The translations under genes and the position numbers were made by a program. A stretch of DNA of 64,000 bases from Syngnathus acus (lineage: Eukaryota; Chordata; Actinopteri; Syngnathiformes; Syngnathidae), in assembly GCF_901709675.1 (NCBI RefSeq), contig NC_051101.1, forward strand, positions 496,001-560,000. The letters run 5' to 3'. The notes under the pieces are model-generated. The model saw only the letters and a program-made list of their open reading frames with translations, was not told where the DNA came from and did no database searches. Positions 9,716-21,117 of the stretch are shown one piece after another. Position 1 is the first letter of the stretch. Each line of letters starts with the position of its first letter.

Positions 9716-12700
9716 TCAGTTACGCCCCCTTTCCTTGTCTTCCGGGTTAGAGCAACGCTGGCGTCTGGACTGTTGACTGCCGCTTCTACCCCGAACCGTG
9801 TCCGCTATTTGTTTGTCCCCTGTCTGTTTCGTGTTTCCCGTTTTAAGTGTGCCCGTTTTTTTCTTTTCTTTTTCTCGCCTTTTCTCCTGCCCACCGCGTA
9901 TCTCTGGAGCTCTGCTCGCACCTCTCCGATCCCGCTCCCTGACTACGAGCTACGCTAGCCAGCTAGCCAACCCACCACCGGACCCTCCTACCTCCTGGCT
10001 CTGAGCCTGTAGCTGCTTGCTCTTGGCTCGGCAAACGGCTCCAACCCAACTTGCTGGCCACTTGGCCGGCGTCCTCGGGGGGAGCACCCGCTCGCTGCGA
10101 GCTCGCCGGTCGTGGCTCGGCTGGGTGCCGCCATGACACACTGGGGCGTGCTGTTTGCACGGGTACAGTCGGGATTGACCAACACCACCACCCACTCCAC
10201 CAACATCACGACTCGGTCCACTGCTGCTTCCATGCATTTCACTGCCTACCAACTTCTAGTTAACCAGCTACTAGTTATTTCTACCATTTTACCTGGATTA
10301 TTCCCAGCTGCTGTCACGTCTCATCTCCTGCATGAACTATCACTTCTGCTACTCCGGGCTTCCATTCCACTAACTTCTCGTCCAATTGTCTACACTGCTG
10401 CTGATCTTCATCATTTCAACAATAATCACCGTCTCCCTGCTGCTGCTGCCTCAGCTGCCAGCAAGGCTGGGATCCTCCGCCGTCGCCGCTACATCCACCG
10501 TAGCTCCGGACTATCTTTTAACCGACATTTCCCTGATGGCTCACCCATCCCCTCTTTCTGAACTAACTCTCGCCCCCCCGTCACCCCCACCTTCCGTACT
10601 GTCAACTTCAACAATCTCCGCTCCCCCACCCCCGCTCCTTCATCCATCTCCCTCGCACTGCTGAACTGTCGCTCCCTCTCCAACAAATCACTAGTTATTT
10701 TCGAACTACTATTGGACAATAATTTGGATCTGCTCCTTCTCTGTGAAACATGGCAACAGCCCCTGGACTATTTTACTCTCAACCAAGCCACTCCGTCTAA
10801 CTACAGCTACATCGCCAAACCCCGCCTCTCTGGGCGAGGAGGTGGTATTGCTGTCCTCCATAAGCGGTCCCTATCCATCACTGAATTGGACCTCAACCTC
10901 CCATCTATTTCATCCTTTGAATATCTCGCTTTTTCCCTCCCCAACTCTACTACTGCTGTTCTTATCTACCGCCCCCCCAAGTCACATCCGTCTTTTCTTT
11001 CTGAACTTTCTGAACTTCTCACCATCGTATCCTCAGTCTCCTATCGCCTCCTACTAATCGGTGACTTCAACATCCACATCGACCAGCCAACTGCTCCACT
11101 GACGTCTGACTTCATCTCCCTTCTGGACTGCTTTCATCTCACCCAGCACATCAACTTCCCCACCCACACCAAAGGCCACACCCTGGATATAGTATGCTCC
11201 TCCTTTCCACTCACATCCAACCCCCGTCCTCTCACCTTTCCACTGTCAGATCATCTCTGCATCCTCTTCTCCGCCCCTCTACCTTCGCCTCATAAATCCA
11301 CAAAACGCACCATCTCCTACCGCAACATCAAGACTGTAAACCCAATCACGCTTTGCCAGCTCTTATCCTCTGCTCTTCCCTCCGACCCCACTTCTTCCTC
11401 CCCTGATGACCTTGCCACCACGCTCAACAACATCCTTTCTGACTCCCTTGATTCCCTAGCCCCCTGGAAAACTTCCTCTGTTACATTCACTAACTCTGCC
11501 CCTTGGTACACACCGGAACTCCGCACCATGAAGCAAACTGGCCGTCAACTCGAACGCCTCTACAAAAGAACCCGCCTCACCGTCCATGCCGAAACCTTTA
11601 AACAACACATCTCCTCTTATCGTGATGCTCTTCTTGCTGCCAAATCTGCTTACTTCTCATCTCTCATTAATAACACCAACCGAAACCCCCGCATACTGTT
11701 CTCCACCGTCAACAAATTGCTCCAGCCACCGGTCACCAAGTCACCCTCCTCACCCGCCCTCTGTAACTCCTTCCTTGCCAACTTTAACAACAAAATCGCC
11801 CAAATCAACAGTTCTCTGACCGACACCATCAATAACTCCTCCTCCCCCACCTCCCCTGTCCTCCTGCCCCCCCTTCCTGACCTCCCGCCCTTCCCCTCTC
11901 TCACTGCCTTCTCCCTTGTCGACTCCTCCACTATCCTAGACATCATTACCTCATCCAAGACAACCACCTGCTCTCTCGACCCTCTTCCAACGACCTTAAC
12001 TAAGGCCTGCCTCCCTGTCCTCCTCCCCCACCTCACCACCCTTTTTAATCAGTCTCTATCCCTTGGCCACTTTCCCACTGTCTATAAACTTGCAGCCATC
12101 ACCCCCATCCTCAAAAAGCCCACCTTGGACCCACTCAACCTCTCCAACTACCGTCCCATCTCCAACCTTTCATTCCTTTCCAAAACCCTCGAACGCATTG
12201 TCTCCGCCCAACTCCACACCCATCTCCAGTCCAACAACCTCTATGAACCCTTCCAGTCCGGATTCCGCCCACTTCACAGCACTGAAACAGCTCTAGTTAA
12301 AGTCACCAACGATCTCCTCATTTCTGCAGACTCTGGTGCCCTCAACATCCTACTACTACTTGACCTTAGCGCAGCCTTTGACACTGTGAACCATTCCATC
12401 CTCCTCCAAAGGCTGCGCCAACTAGGTGTTGAGGGCACTGCACTCGACTGGCTCACCTCCTACCTCACCAACAGAAACCAGTTCATCTCTCTCTCCGGTC
12501 ACACATCCATCCTCTCCCCAGTTACACAAGGGGTCCCCCAAGGCTCAGTTCTTGGCCCCCTCCTATTCATCTGTTACCTCTTTCCCCTTGGTACTGTCAT
12601 CCGCAAACTCAATCTGGACTTCCACTGCTACGCTGATGACACCCAGATCTATATACGTACGACACCAACCCGTAACCCTTCCCTCACCCATTTTGAAACC

Positions 12701-13557
12701 TGCATCTCTACAATAAAAGCATGGCTGACCCACAACTTTCTCTAACTCAACAGTGACAAAACAGAGCTCCTCCTCATAGGCACTAAATCCTCCCTTAATA
12801 AAACTGGATCCATCACACTCACCATTGACTCCTCAAACATCACTCCCTCCCCTCTGGCACGCAACCTTGGCGTTATTTTTGACCCCACACTGCCTTTCGC
12901 TCCCTGCCGCTGAATCTCTCATCCACGCCTTCATCTCATCCCGGCTTGACTACTGCAACTCCCTTCTCACTGGAATCACTGCTCACTCACTCCATAGACT
13001 TCAACTAGTCCAAAACTCTGCTGCCCGCCTCCTTACCCACACCCGGTCCCGTGAACACATCACTCCTGTTCTCCACTCTCTTCACTGGCTCCCCATTAAG
13101 GAGCGTATCATTTTCAAGATACTCCTCCTCACCTTCAAAGCCCTTCACCACCTGGCTCCCACTTACCTATCCGACCTCCTTGTCCCCTACTGCCCCAACC
13201 GTCCCCTCCGATCCTCCAATACTTCACGTCTGACAGTCCCAAAATCTAAACTCAAATCCTTCGGTGACAGAGCCTTCTCCTGCACATCACCCCGACTCTG
13301 GAACTCTCTCCCTCAGTCTGTCTGTGACTCACCCACACTCCCCATATTTAAGTCCCGTTTAAAAACTTACCTCTTCTCCCAAGCTCATGACCTCCCCTAC
13401 CCATAACTGGTTTCCTCTTCTTAATTTTATCCGATTGTTTCTTCCCCGTCCCCCTCCCCTCATGTATGTCTTTGCCTTGTTCCCTGTAAGCGTCTTTGGG
13501 TTTTTGAAAAGCGCTATACAAATTTAATGAAATATTATTATTATTATTATTATTATG
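9716..13557 (+). mobile_element. L2-clade LINE, near full length
   Basis: A GC-rich 5' region, one large endonuclease-RT frame and a 3' end AAAGCGCTATACAAATTTAATG followed by an ATT microsatellite (about 13531-13556), which is the L2-type tail. The 5' boundary is approximate, set where similarity to the other copy of the host hAT element stops. It lies inside the hAT element at 9307-13766, so it is younger than that. Confidence 0.85.
10112..13406 (+). pseudogene. L2 ORF2 (endonuclease and reverse transcriptase), decayed
   Basis: Non-LTR retrotransposon polyprotein. The APE-type endonuclease is at about 10700-11300 (LLLLCETW, GRGGGIAVLHK, VLIYRPPKS, LLIGDFNIHID, LDIVCSSF, LSDHLCI). The reverse transcriptase is at about 12100-12700 (ISNLSFLSKTLERIV, LLLLDLSAAFDTVNHS, TQGVPQGSVLGPLLF, CYADDTQIY). 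The C-terminal part at 12825-13406 holds SRLDYCNSLL, REHITPVLHSLHWLPIKERI and FGDRAFSCTSPRLWNSLP. Breaks seen: TGA at 10559-10561, a stop about 12743 where related copies have Gln, and a deletion near 12890 that drops a segment and shifts frame. The copy is therefore dead. Confidence 0.88.
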
Positions 13558-13774
13558 TGTAAAATGTGCACGCAAAAAAACAAAAAAAAATGGGACAGTG
13601 CACGCACTACGTTATGGCCGCATTACCTGATGCACGCATACGTGACGCGATCAATGTTAAGTTAAGGTTGTTTAACGGACCGGATGGTGTTTGCCAAAAG
13701 TTGTTTTTTTTGGGTGCCCCGATGGATGGTTCGCCTAGGGCGCAAAAGTAGCCAGGACCGCCTCTGGATAGTTG

Positions 13775-14614
13775 ACAGGATGCATGAAAGCACGCCGGGT
13801 GGATCAGCGTCTCTCGGTCCAAGTTTGGACGGTCCAAATCGGAAGGCAATTTGTTTGCACAGTCCAAATAGGAAGGCAATTTGTTGGCAGGTGGCAAAAC
13901 GGTCGCCATGTACTTCTCCATCGCTCTGGACATTTGCGTCCATTAAAAAGTTGTCGTGGCGTAAACAAATCTGACTGACAGGCCATCGCCAGAGTTGCGC
14001 TCCGGTATATTCTGCCGCATGGGATTGTGGGTTTTTGAGCAAAGCTCAAAACGCTCCATACTTAGGACATTTTGCACATCCGTCAATGAAAGATAAAGAG
14101 CCGTATAAGAGGCAAAGCACGCGCATGTCACAAGAGAACGCAAATCTGTGTGTGCACATCAGATTAGGACCCGCGTTCAAACTTTCCACCGATTGACGAG
14201 TGTATATGATGTGCATAAATTTATTCAGTGTGTTTGCGTGCGTTCTTTGAGCAAGCTTGCCGGTCACACAAGCAGCGCCTGGCTTGAAAAACCTCAAAGA
14301 GGCCGGTTGACAGTTGCCTATGCTGGTTTATTTCAACAAAAAAGCCGCAGTAGGAATGCAGCAATGTTGCTGGAATGTTGGAACGTCGCTCTGGCTATGG
14401 TCTTAAGAAAACCAACGGTGTTGCCATTACGCCTCGTCCACTGGCCTTGGAATCCGATGTTCCAATGGTGTGTGAGGTCGGGTGGCCACGGCGACTTTGG
14501 GCAGGAAGCGGCCACTTCATTGCTTCGACTGGGAAGAGTCAAATGCGAGACTTGTCCATCGTCCGCTTTAACTCGGGCAACTCGGCGGGCGAAAGACGAT
14601 GGGCAACGCCTTAC
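13775..14614. other. Intergenic stretch downstream of the MS4A-like gene
   Basis: Contains a short duplicated motif (TCCAAATCGGAAGGCAATTTG near 13835 and again near 13865) and otherwise no repeat with clear ends. A last exon of the MS4A-like gene may lie here: a TTTGACTCTTCCCAG acceptor near 14530 would add three codons and a stop. Confidence 0.35.
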
Positions 14615-15691
14615 CGTGATGGGCGCGTAGCGGGAGCCTGTCTTGATGGCCTTGGCAGTCAAGACGCAGATTGCCGCGCAGACGGCAGCCTGCAGGAGCA
14701 GCAGAAGCAGGAAGAGGCCGCGCAGGCCCTGCACCAGGATCTGGAACAAGGCTCAAGAACTTGAGTCCTCGTGATCTGCCGTCAAGCTGGCGCACACGCC
14801 GACAAACTTGCATTCAACAAGCGCAGACTGGCAACGCAGCGGCTCCATGCTTCGTATTGGTTGTCCGGGCGCAAGCCGCAGACGTCTGTTGAGGGCCAGC
14901 GGGTTGCCAGCAGCCAGCTCAGGTAGGCCACGCCTCCCAGGCTCAGCAGGATGGCGACGGCATTGGACCACAGACACACCCGCATCTGCGCCACATAGCA
15001 AACAGGCTGACCGATGGCGGCAGGCAAGGCGGCGCCGCATCATCAAATGGAGACTCACCAGCGTGGCTGAGGTCCGCCTGCGAGCCCCCATCGTCACCCA
15101 ACCGCACGCCACAAACTGCAGACGGAGCGAGTCCAACACGTGACATGACGGAAAACATATGACAGGCCGTGGCTTTGTCTCGTCACATGACGCGTGTGGC
15201 ACAATCACGTTCCATCTCGTTGGTCCGAGACCAATCACGTTCCATCTCACTGGTCAGAGACCAATGATGGCCATTATCAGCGTCTGGCTATTTTCTTAAC
15301 CCACAGAAACTGGGAGCACATTACCCCGTTTCAACCACTAGCGCACTGTTACGTCCTACCTTTCGAACCGGGAACGCGGATACATCGTTTTTGTTTTCTT
15401 TGATTCACGCTCCATCTCATAGCCAATTAAACGCATTGCAATTAATACGAGACCATGCTGTTGGCTCGTAGAATTCCGTCCATCCTTCTTCCGCCGCTTA
15501 AACATTTCACATGTTGGGTGACACGTCGACTCACCCAGACGCCGCCGCAGAAGACCACGTGCGCAACCAGGAAGTGCGAGATGGCCGTCAGGCTGAAGAG
15601 GACACACAGCAGCCCCACCGCCACTTGGACCACCTGCACGCAGGGATGCACGCAGGGACGCACGCAGGGACGCACGCAGGGACGCACGCAG

Positions 15692-15722
<31 letters not shown>

Positions 15723-15968
15723 GGCACGCAGGCACGCCTTAGTTTGGCACAGCATCCCGGCGCTTCGCAGAAGGCGCGCACTCACCCCGAGGCCCTGGAG
15801 CTCCCTTCGCTGGTGGTCAGCGTCCCCCGGGTCCTTCTCGGCGGGACCCGCATGAGCAGGCGGAGCCGGCGCCGCGTCCCTCTGTAACGCGTTTCCGCCA
15901 TCTTGCCGTACGACCCGCGTGATGATCAGTATGCCACCCACACTCGTGACGGACGAAGACGCTGCCAT
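14615..15968 (-). CDS. Four-transmembrane protein of MS4A/TMEM176 type, 5 exons
   Basis: Probably a membrane-embedded CD20-like/TMEM176-like protein; the family acts in signalling and ion transport in endosomes or plasma membrane. Exons 15786-15968, 15535-15633, 15059-15115, 14808-14985 and 14615-14751 give about 218 codons with agreeing phases (0,0,0,1), each bounded by GT-AG. It starts MAASSSVTSVGGILIITRVV, a short cytoplasmic lead. TM segments: VVQVAVGLLCVLFSLTAISH then VAHVVFCGGVW; FVACGWV; SNAVAILLSLGGVAYLSWLL; and ILVQGLRGLFLLLLLLQAAV. A Cys-bearing loop (TDVCGL...WSRC) sits between TM3 and TM4, as in the family. The acceptor of exon 5 is weak and the last coding exon is uncertain (perhaps three codons near 14530). 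No transcript evidence is available, so family placement is tentative. Confidence 0.6.
15640..15737. repeat. GACGCACGCAGG minisatellite in intron 1 of the MS4A-like gene
   Basis: Tandem 12-bp units passing into an ACGC tetranucleotide run, directly beside the exon 2 acceptor at 15633. It gives long spurious frames on both strands. Confidence 0.85.
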
Positions 15969-16399
15969 GCTGAAACACAACAACATGGGTGCAATACAAG
16001 CGAGTCCCGCAAGAGGGCCCGCTTCGAAACAAGCCCCTTGCGTGAGAAAAGTGGCAACACACGCTTGTCCTTTTGAGCTACGTTGGCACTGCGAGCCCAT
16101 TGTACATTGTTTCGGGCATACGATTTTTTGGACATGTGGCATGAACAGCGCTCGGCCCCGCTTTCTCTGCTTTTTGCCACAGTCAAGCAACCGTGACAAC
16201 GACATTGGCTACATGCGCAGACCTCGGCTGTTCTGTGAGACGCGCAAGGCCCTTCAACTTCATGTGAAGAGCTTGGAAAAGGGCGAGCTTGTCAGTAGTG
16301 GCACAAGCAAGGGACTTTGTGCTGTTGGGCAGAGACTCACTCATTTGTAGCGACAGCGACCAAGTCAAGTCAAGTCGTTTGTTTATATAGTCCTTAATC
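15969..16399. other. Upstream region of the MS4A-like gene
   Basis: No repeat with clear ends and no conserved coding seen. It would contain that gene's promoter if 15968 is its start. Confidence 0.35.
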
Positions 16400-16805
16400 C
16401 AGGGCCGGTGTTTGCTATGGGCAATATGGGCGACCGCCCAGGGCGCAGTCCACGTGGGGGCGCACGAGCGCTCTCAAGAAGAAAAAAAATTGCCAGTTTT
16501 CTAGCTCAGTCAGTTCCATCTCAAATCCTCAAATCTATATTGTCACGTGATTTCAGTTTGCTGCTGAGAATCGTGTCGGGATTCGTTCGTTCGTTCTTCG
16601 TGCATACATATCAGAAGAGCAGCCCTCTCCTCTTGCCCCGCCCCTCCCTACCCGCCTCTCTAAGAGGGCGGCGGGCGGCGGGGGACAGGAGAGGCCGGTG
16701 TTAGGAATAGCAAAGGGAGGGGGGGGGCGAGGGATTCCAAGGCCGAACAAATGGTTCCAAATAAATTGTATTTCATTCATAAAAATAATAGTACCTATCC
16801 ACATG
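16400..16805. mobile_element. Left part of a second copy of the 9307 hAT family
   Basis: Starts CAGGGCCGGTGTTTGCTATG and follows 9307-9690 closely, then stops matching near 16805. I could not find its right end, so it is a truncated copy or its other end has been lost. Confidence 0.75.
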
Positions 16806-16817
16806 ATACATGTAAAG

Positions 16818-16948
16818 CAGGCGTCACCAACACGGTGCCCGCGGGCACCAGGTCGCCCGTGAGGACCGCATGAGTCGCCCGCAGGACTGTTCTAAAATTA
16901 GCTCAAATAGCAGCACTTGTTGTCAGTGAGCTGCATCTATTTATTTTA
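16818..16948. mobile_element. hAT left end fragment
   Basis: Begins CAGGCGTCACCAACACGGTG, resembling the ends of common fish hAT elements that read CAGGGGTCACCAAC. Only about 130 bp is seen before the Tigger-like insertion; no matching right end was found. Confidence 0.4.
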
Positions 16949-17002
16949 CAGTCAAACCTCGGTTTTCGAACGTCCCGGTTCTCGAAATAATCGGAATTCG
17001 AG

Positions 17003-17036
<34 letters not shown>

Positions 17037-18015
17037 GAGATTCCTTTGCTTCGGTTGCCGAACAAAATTCGGAGGTCGAACCTCGCGAGATGAGCCGGGA
17101 GGACCCAAGAAAACCCGCCCGCGCGGCCCGGATGCCGACTGACTCCGTTGTTATTGTATTTTCGTTACTTTGAGGATTGTATTAACCCCTAATCATGCCT
17201 CCAAAGAAAGCAAGTGGGAGCAGTAAAGCCATCCTAAAACACAAAGACGCGCTTAAAGCAATGCGACAGTGAGCGCCCGGGGCGCTGCGGTTGCGCGATC
17301 GGACTAAATTAAGCTCTCTTAAGGTCCACTTAAATTTTGGAAAGTACATCAGGACTTTAAAAATATTTTCAAAATTTTAGCGACGGCTCTGTCACCAGCG
17401 CGGTGCAGTTGCGCGGTCGGCGACGCGCTACTGTTGCGCGTTCGGCGGTGCGCTGCGGTTGCGCGATCGGACCAAATTAAGCTCCCTGCGCATTGAGGTC
17501 CACTTGAATTTTTTAAAGTACATCAGGACTTTTAAAATATTTTCTAAATTTTAGCGACGGCTCTGTCACAATAATGCGACCAGCGCGGTGCAGTTGCGCG
17601 GTCAGCGACGCGCTTACTGTTGCGCGTTCGGCGGTGCGCTGCGGTTGCGCGATCGGACCAAATTAAGCTCCCTGCGCACTGAGGTCCACTTAAATTTTGG
17701 AAAGTACATCAGGACTTTAAAAGTATTTTCTAAATTTCAGCGACGGCTCTGTCACAATAATGCGACCAGCGCGGTGCAGTTGCGCGGTCGTCGACGCGCC
17801 ACTGTTGCGCGTTCGGCGATGCGCTGCAGTTGCGCGATCGGACAAAATTAAGCTCCCTGCGCACTGAGGTCCACTTAAATTTTGGAAAGTACATCAGGAC
17901 TTTAAAAATATTTTCTAAATTTCAGCGACGGCTCTGTCACAATAATGCGACCAGCGCGGTGCAGTTGCGCGGTCGGCGACGCGCTACGGTTGCGCGTTCG
18001 GCGGTGCGCTACCAG
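16949..18015 (+). mobile_element. Tigger/pogo-like element, copy 1, lacking its right end
   Basis: Starts CAGTCAAACCTCGGTTTTCG after TA (16947-16948). It holds a 5' fragment of a pogo-family transposase (MPPKKASGSSKA near 17196, soon stopped), a poly-A run at 17004-17034, then a ~185-bp tandem repeat. The right inverted repeat present in copy 2 is missing; the repeat ends abruptly at about 18015. Confidence 0.78.
17282..18015. repeat. ~185-bp tandem repeat inside the Tigger-like element
   Basis: Units begin GCGCTGCGGTTGCGCGATCG at 17282, 17450, 17636, 17821 and (start only) 18006, giving periods of 168, 186, 185 and 185 bp. Each unit has a CpG-rich part with reiterated TTGCGCG motifs and an AT-rich part (AAGTACATCAGGACTTTAAA). 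The same unit occurs about twice in the complete copy at 20257-20640, so copy number differs between copies. Confidence 0.88.
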
Positions 18016-18283
18016 TAATGTGACTGTCTATTACAGCGGTGGCCAACCCGCGGCTCGCGAGCCGCATGCGGCTCTTTGGCTAGTTTCATGCGGCTCTTTT
18101 ACGTTCATATCAACATTTGTGTTTATTTTTCGTGCGTATTTGCTTCGCTTGAGTTCAATATGGTATTTTGGTCAAACGCGCATGCGCGTGAGGTGAATTG
18201 GTTTTGCCCGCTTTTTTTATGAATGGCGACTGTGACTACGGGGGCCCATTAGGTCCAGAAAGGCTGACAAGACGCTTGCCAAA

Positions 18284-18745
18284 ATGGCAAGGAAAAAATG
18301 CACAGCTAAACGAATATATGACGATGAACACAGGACGTTTTTAACAGAGTTAAAGTTGTTTTTTGTTGAACGCTATGGCAAGCCATTCTGCCTGATATGT
18401 CGGACGTCATTGGCGCATTTAAAAGCTTCAAATGGTCAGCGCCACTTCAGCTCACTTCATGCCAATATCGATAAGGACTTTGCAAAAGGGACTGAATTTC
18501 GCAAGCACAAGTTTGGAGACTTTGAAAAGTCAGGCAGAAAAATAGGTACAGTTTTTCAAAAAAATTACGAAGCACTCAGAGACTGTCACACTTGCATTGT
18601 TTCAACTGGCTTGGAACATTGCACGGGCTAAAAAGCCATACAATGAAGTGGAGTTCGTTAAAATATGCCTCAGTGACGTTATTGAAATCTTGTCTCCTGA
18701 AAACGACGAACTCAAACGAATGGTCTGTCCCGCCACACATAGTAA
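18284..18745 (+). pseudogene. hAT transposase N-terminal fragment, frameshifted
   Basis: Starts MARKKCTAKRIYDDEHRTF and carries a BED-like zinc finger (CLICRTSLAHLK...HFSSLHANI, a C-x2-C...H-x4-H pattern). This arrangement is seen in hAT transposases related to the GTF2IRD2-type family. Near 18590 the frame shifts; the continuing frame reads FQLAWNIARAKKPYNEVEF and LSDVIEILSPENDELKRMV and then meets a GTAAGT donor near 18748. The DDE/hATC part is absent, so it is not functional. Confidence 0.72.
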
Positions 18746-18940
18746 GTGAAAAAAACTTATGTTTTTGTTTGTGGAATTTGTTGAACTGAGAGTTTGTCTG
18801 TGTGAGACAATGCACACAATGCTCATTGTTGAAAATGTGGTCTTTGGTCTGTGGTTTTAGTACTGTAGGAGTCAATTTGTCATTATCATGTTGGTGCGTG
18901 ACATAATAATGTCATACAATAAATTTGGCTGAGCAGAGGG

Positions 18941-19010
18941 GTGTGTGTGCGTGTGTGTGTGCGTGTGCGTGTGTGCGTGTGCGTGTGCGCGTGCGTGCGT
19001 GTGGGGGGGG
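18941..19010. repeat. GT/GC microsatellite
   Basis: Impure (GTGTGC)n run followed by a G-run, inside the hAT element at 18034-19880. Confidence 0.9.
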
Positions 19011-19027
19011 TGTTCATGTGTGCTCAT

Positions 19028-19798
19028 TAGGGGTGTAACGATTCATCGATACACATCGATTAATCGATATAATGCTCTACGATTTATTGGCATCGATGCT
19101 AAACGTAAACATCGATTTATATCGCCGTGTTTGACCTCGGACATTAGACGCGACTTTATTTTGAAATCCAGTTCATTGTTGCTTGCTTCCTCTTTCCGGG
19201 AGCAGTACGCGGCGTGCTGTGTTGTGAGCAGAGCAGGTACGTGAAAGGGGAGCCGACAACTACGCGGCTCCTGGGCTGGTGCTATGGCTAGTGTCCAAGA
19301 AGATGAGGAAATTCGCTCCCCTTTGGGCTTCAAGTCATTCGTTTGGAAGCACTTTGGATTCCAAAGAAAAGATGGCTCAACGGACAATTAAAATTATTGT
19401 AAATAAATAGTTCAGTAATGCACTTTAAAGTTAATGGTATTACAAAAAAAGAAAGAATATTCATTTTTCTTTACTTATATGAGAAAAAATATAGGAATTC
19501 GATAAAGTTCAGTGTTAAAATAAGCACTTTGTATACTACAATACTCTTGTAATTTCCTAAATAAAGAGTTTGCAGTACCTTGTTGATTTTGCGTATGAAT
19601 TGTTATAAATCAGGATATTGTTCTATATTTTTTATTTAAAAAAAAGAATTAAAATAAAAATATCGATTGTGGAGCACTATATCGTGATGTATCGTGAATG
19701 AATCACAGCAGGCTTTAAGATATCGGCAATAATCGTATCGTGGTCCTTTGTATCGATATGATATCGTATCGTGACAAAACCCGCGATTTACACCCCTA
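19028..19798. mobile_element. 771-bp hAT-type MITE nested in a hAT
   Basis: Ends TAGGGGTGTAA and TTACACCCCTA form the inverted repeat, followed inward by CGATTCATCGATACA-type sequence on both sides. Perfect 8-bp duplications GTGCTCAT at 19020-19027 and 19799-19806. It has no transposase frame, so it is non-autonomous. Confidence 0.9.
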
Positions 19799-19948
19799 GT
19801 GCTCATGTGTATGATGTGGCTCTTTGCGATGACACAGTAAAAAATGTGGATCTTAGTCTCTGACTGGTTGGCCACCCCTGGTCTATTAATACAAACCGGA
19901 TTCGGTTGAAGTTGGGAAATTGTGTAAAATGTAAATAAAAACAAAATA

Positions 19949-20811
19949 CGGTCAAACCTCGGTTTTCGAACGTCCCGGTTCTCGAACAAATCGGAATTCG
20001 AACAAAAATTTCGAGATTTTTTGCTTCGGTTGTCGAACAAAATTCGGAGGTCGAACCTCGCGAGATGAGCCGGGAGGACCCAAGAAAACCCGACCGCGCG
20101 GCCCGGATACCGACTGACTCCGTTGTTATTGTATTTTCGTTACTTTGAGGATTGTATTAACCCCTAATCATGCCTCCAAAGAAAGCAAGTGGGAGCAGTA
20201 AAGCCATCCGAAAACACAAATACGTTCTTAAAGCAATGCGACAGTGAGCGCCCGGCGCGCTGCGGTTGCGCGATCGGACCAAATTAAGCTCCCTGCGCAT
20301 TGAGGTCCACTTAAATTTTGGAAAGTACATCAGGACTTTAAAAATATTTTCAAAATTTCAGCGACGACTCTGTCACAATAATGCGTCCAGCGCGGTGCAG
20401 TTGCGCGGTCAGCGACGCACTACGGTTGCGCGTTCGGCGGTGCGCTGCAGTTGCACGATCGGACAAAATTAAGCTCCCTGCGCACTTAGGTCCACTTCAA
20501 TTTTGGAAAGTACATCAGGACTTTAAAAATATTTTCTAAATTTCAGCAACGGCTCTGTCACAATAATGCGACCAGAGCGGTGCAGTTGCGCGGTTGGCGA
20601 CGCGCTACTGTTGCGCGTTCAACGGTGCGCTGCAGGTCGGACAAAAATGCACAAATGAAAATATGCTTAAAAAAGGCGTTTATTTTAGTCTTGGAACGGA
20701 TTAAGTTTTTTCCCATTATTTGTAATGGGAAATATAGATTCGGAATTCGACCAACTTGCTTCTCGAACCGCCTTCTGGAACGGATTGTGGTCGAAAACCG
20801 AGGTTTGACAG
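19949..20811 (+). mobile_element. Tigger/pogo-like element, copy 2, complete
   Basis: Starts CGGTCAAACCTCGGTTTTCG and ends AACCGAGGTTTGACAG. It sits at a TA in the left TIR of the Tc1-like element: the left flank is AAAATA, the right flank TGCAA, and the undisturbed partner TIR reads AAAATACAA, so the right TA has mutated to TG. It has an MPPKKASGSSKA start at about 20170 that stops after some 25 codons, so it depends on a transposase from elsewhere. Confidence 0.88.
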
Positions 20812-21117
20812 TGCAACGATTTGAAAATCCTTCTCAACCCATATTCAATTGAATACACTACAAAGACAACATTTAACGTTCAAACTGATCAACTTAATTG
20901 TTTTTTGCCAAATAATAATTAACTTAGAATTTCATGGCTGCAACACGTCCAGTAGAAGTTGGGAAAGGTGGCAAAAAATACTGAGAAAGCTGAGAAAAGC
21001 TCATCAAACACCTATTTGGAACATCCCACATGTGATCAGGCTAATTGGGAACAGGTGGGTACCATGATTGGGTATAAAAGGAGCTTCCCCAAACACACAG
21101 TCATTCACAAGCAAGGA

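Larger units (their letters stand above)
9307..13766. mobile_element. hAT-type element hosting an L2 LINE
   Basis: The left end starts CAGGGCCGG and the right end, read inverted, starts CAGAGGCGG. It is flanked by 8-bp duplications GAGAGTTG (9299-9306) and GATAGTTG (13767-13774), one mismatch, as expected for hAT. Both ends carry a GGGCGACC/GGTTCGCC..AGGGCGCA motif. The L2 takes up most of the interior; only about 400 bp at the left and 200 bp at the right belong to the hAT element. A second copy of the left end is at 16400-16805. No hAT transposase remains. Confidence 0.75.
18034..19880 (+). mobile_element. hAT element with perfect target duplication, itself carrying a hAT MITE
   Basis: Ends are CAGCGGTGGCCAACC and (inverted) CAGGGGTGGCCAACC. 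Flanked by identical 8-bp duplications GTCTATTA at 18026-18033 and 19881-19888. It holds the first exons of a hAT transposase, a GT repeat and a nested 771-bp element. Confidence 0.9.

Noticed and set aside
15442-15855. Frames rich in RACV/THAR repeats
   Set aside because: Products of the ACGC-type minisatellite in an intron.
17588-18018. Repeated frame with RDRTKLSSLRTEVHLNFGKY
   Set aside because: Read-through of the 185-bp tandem repeat.
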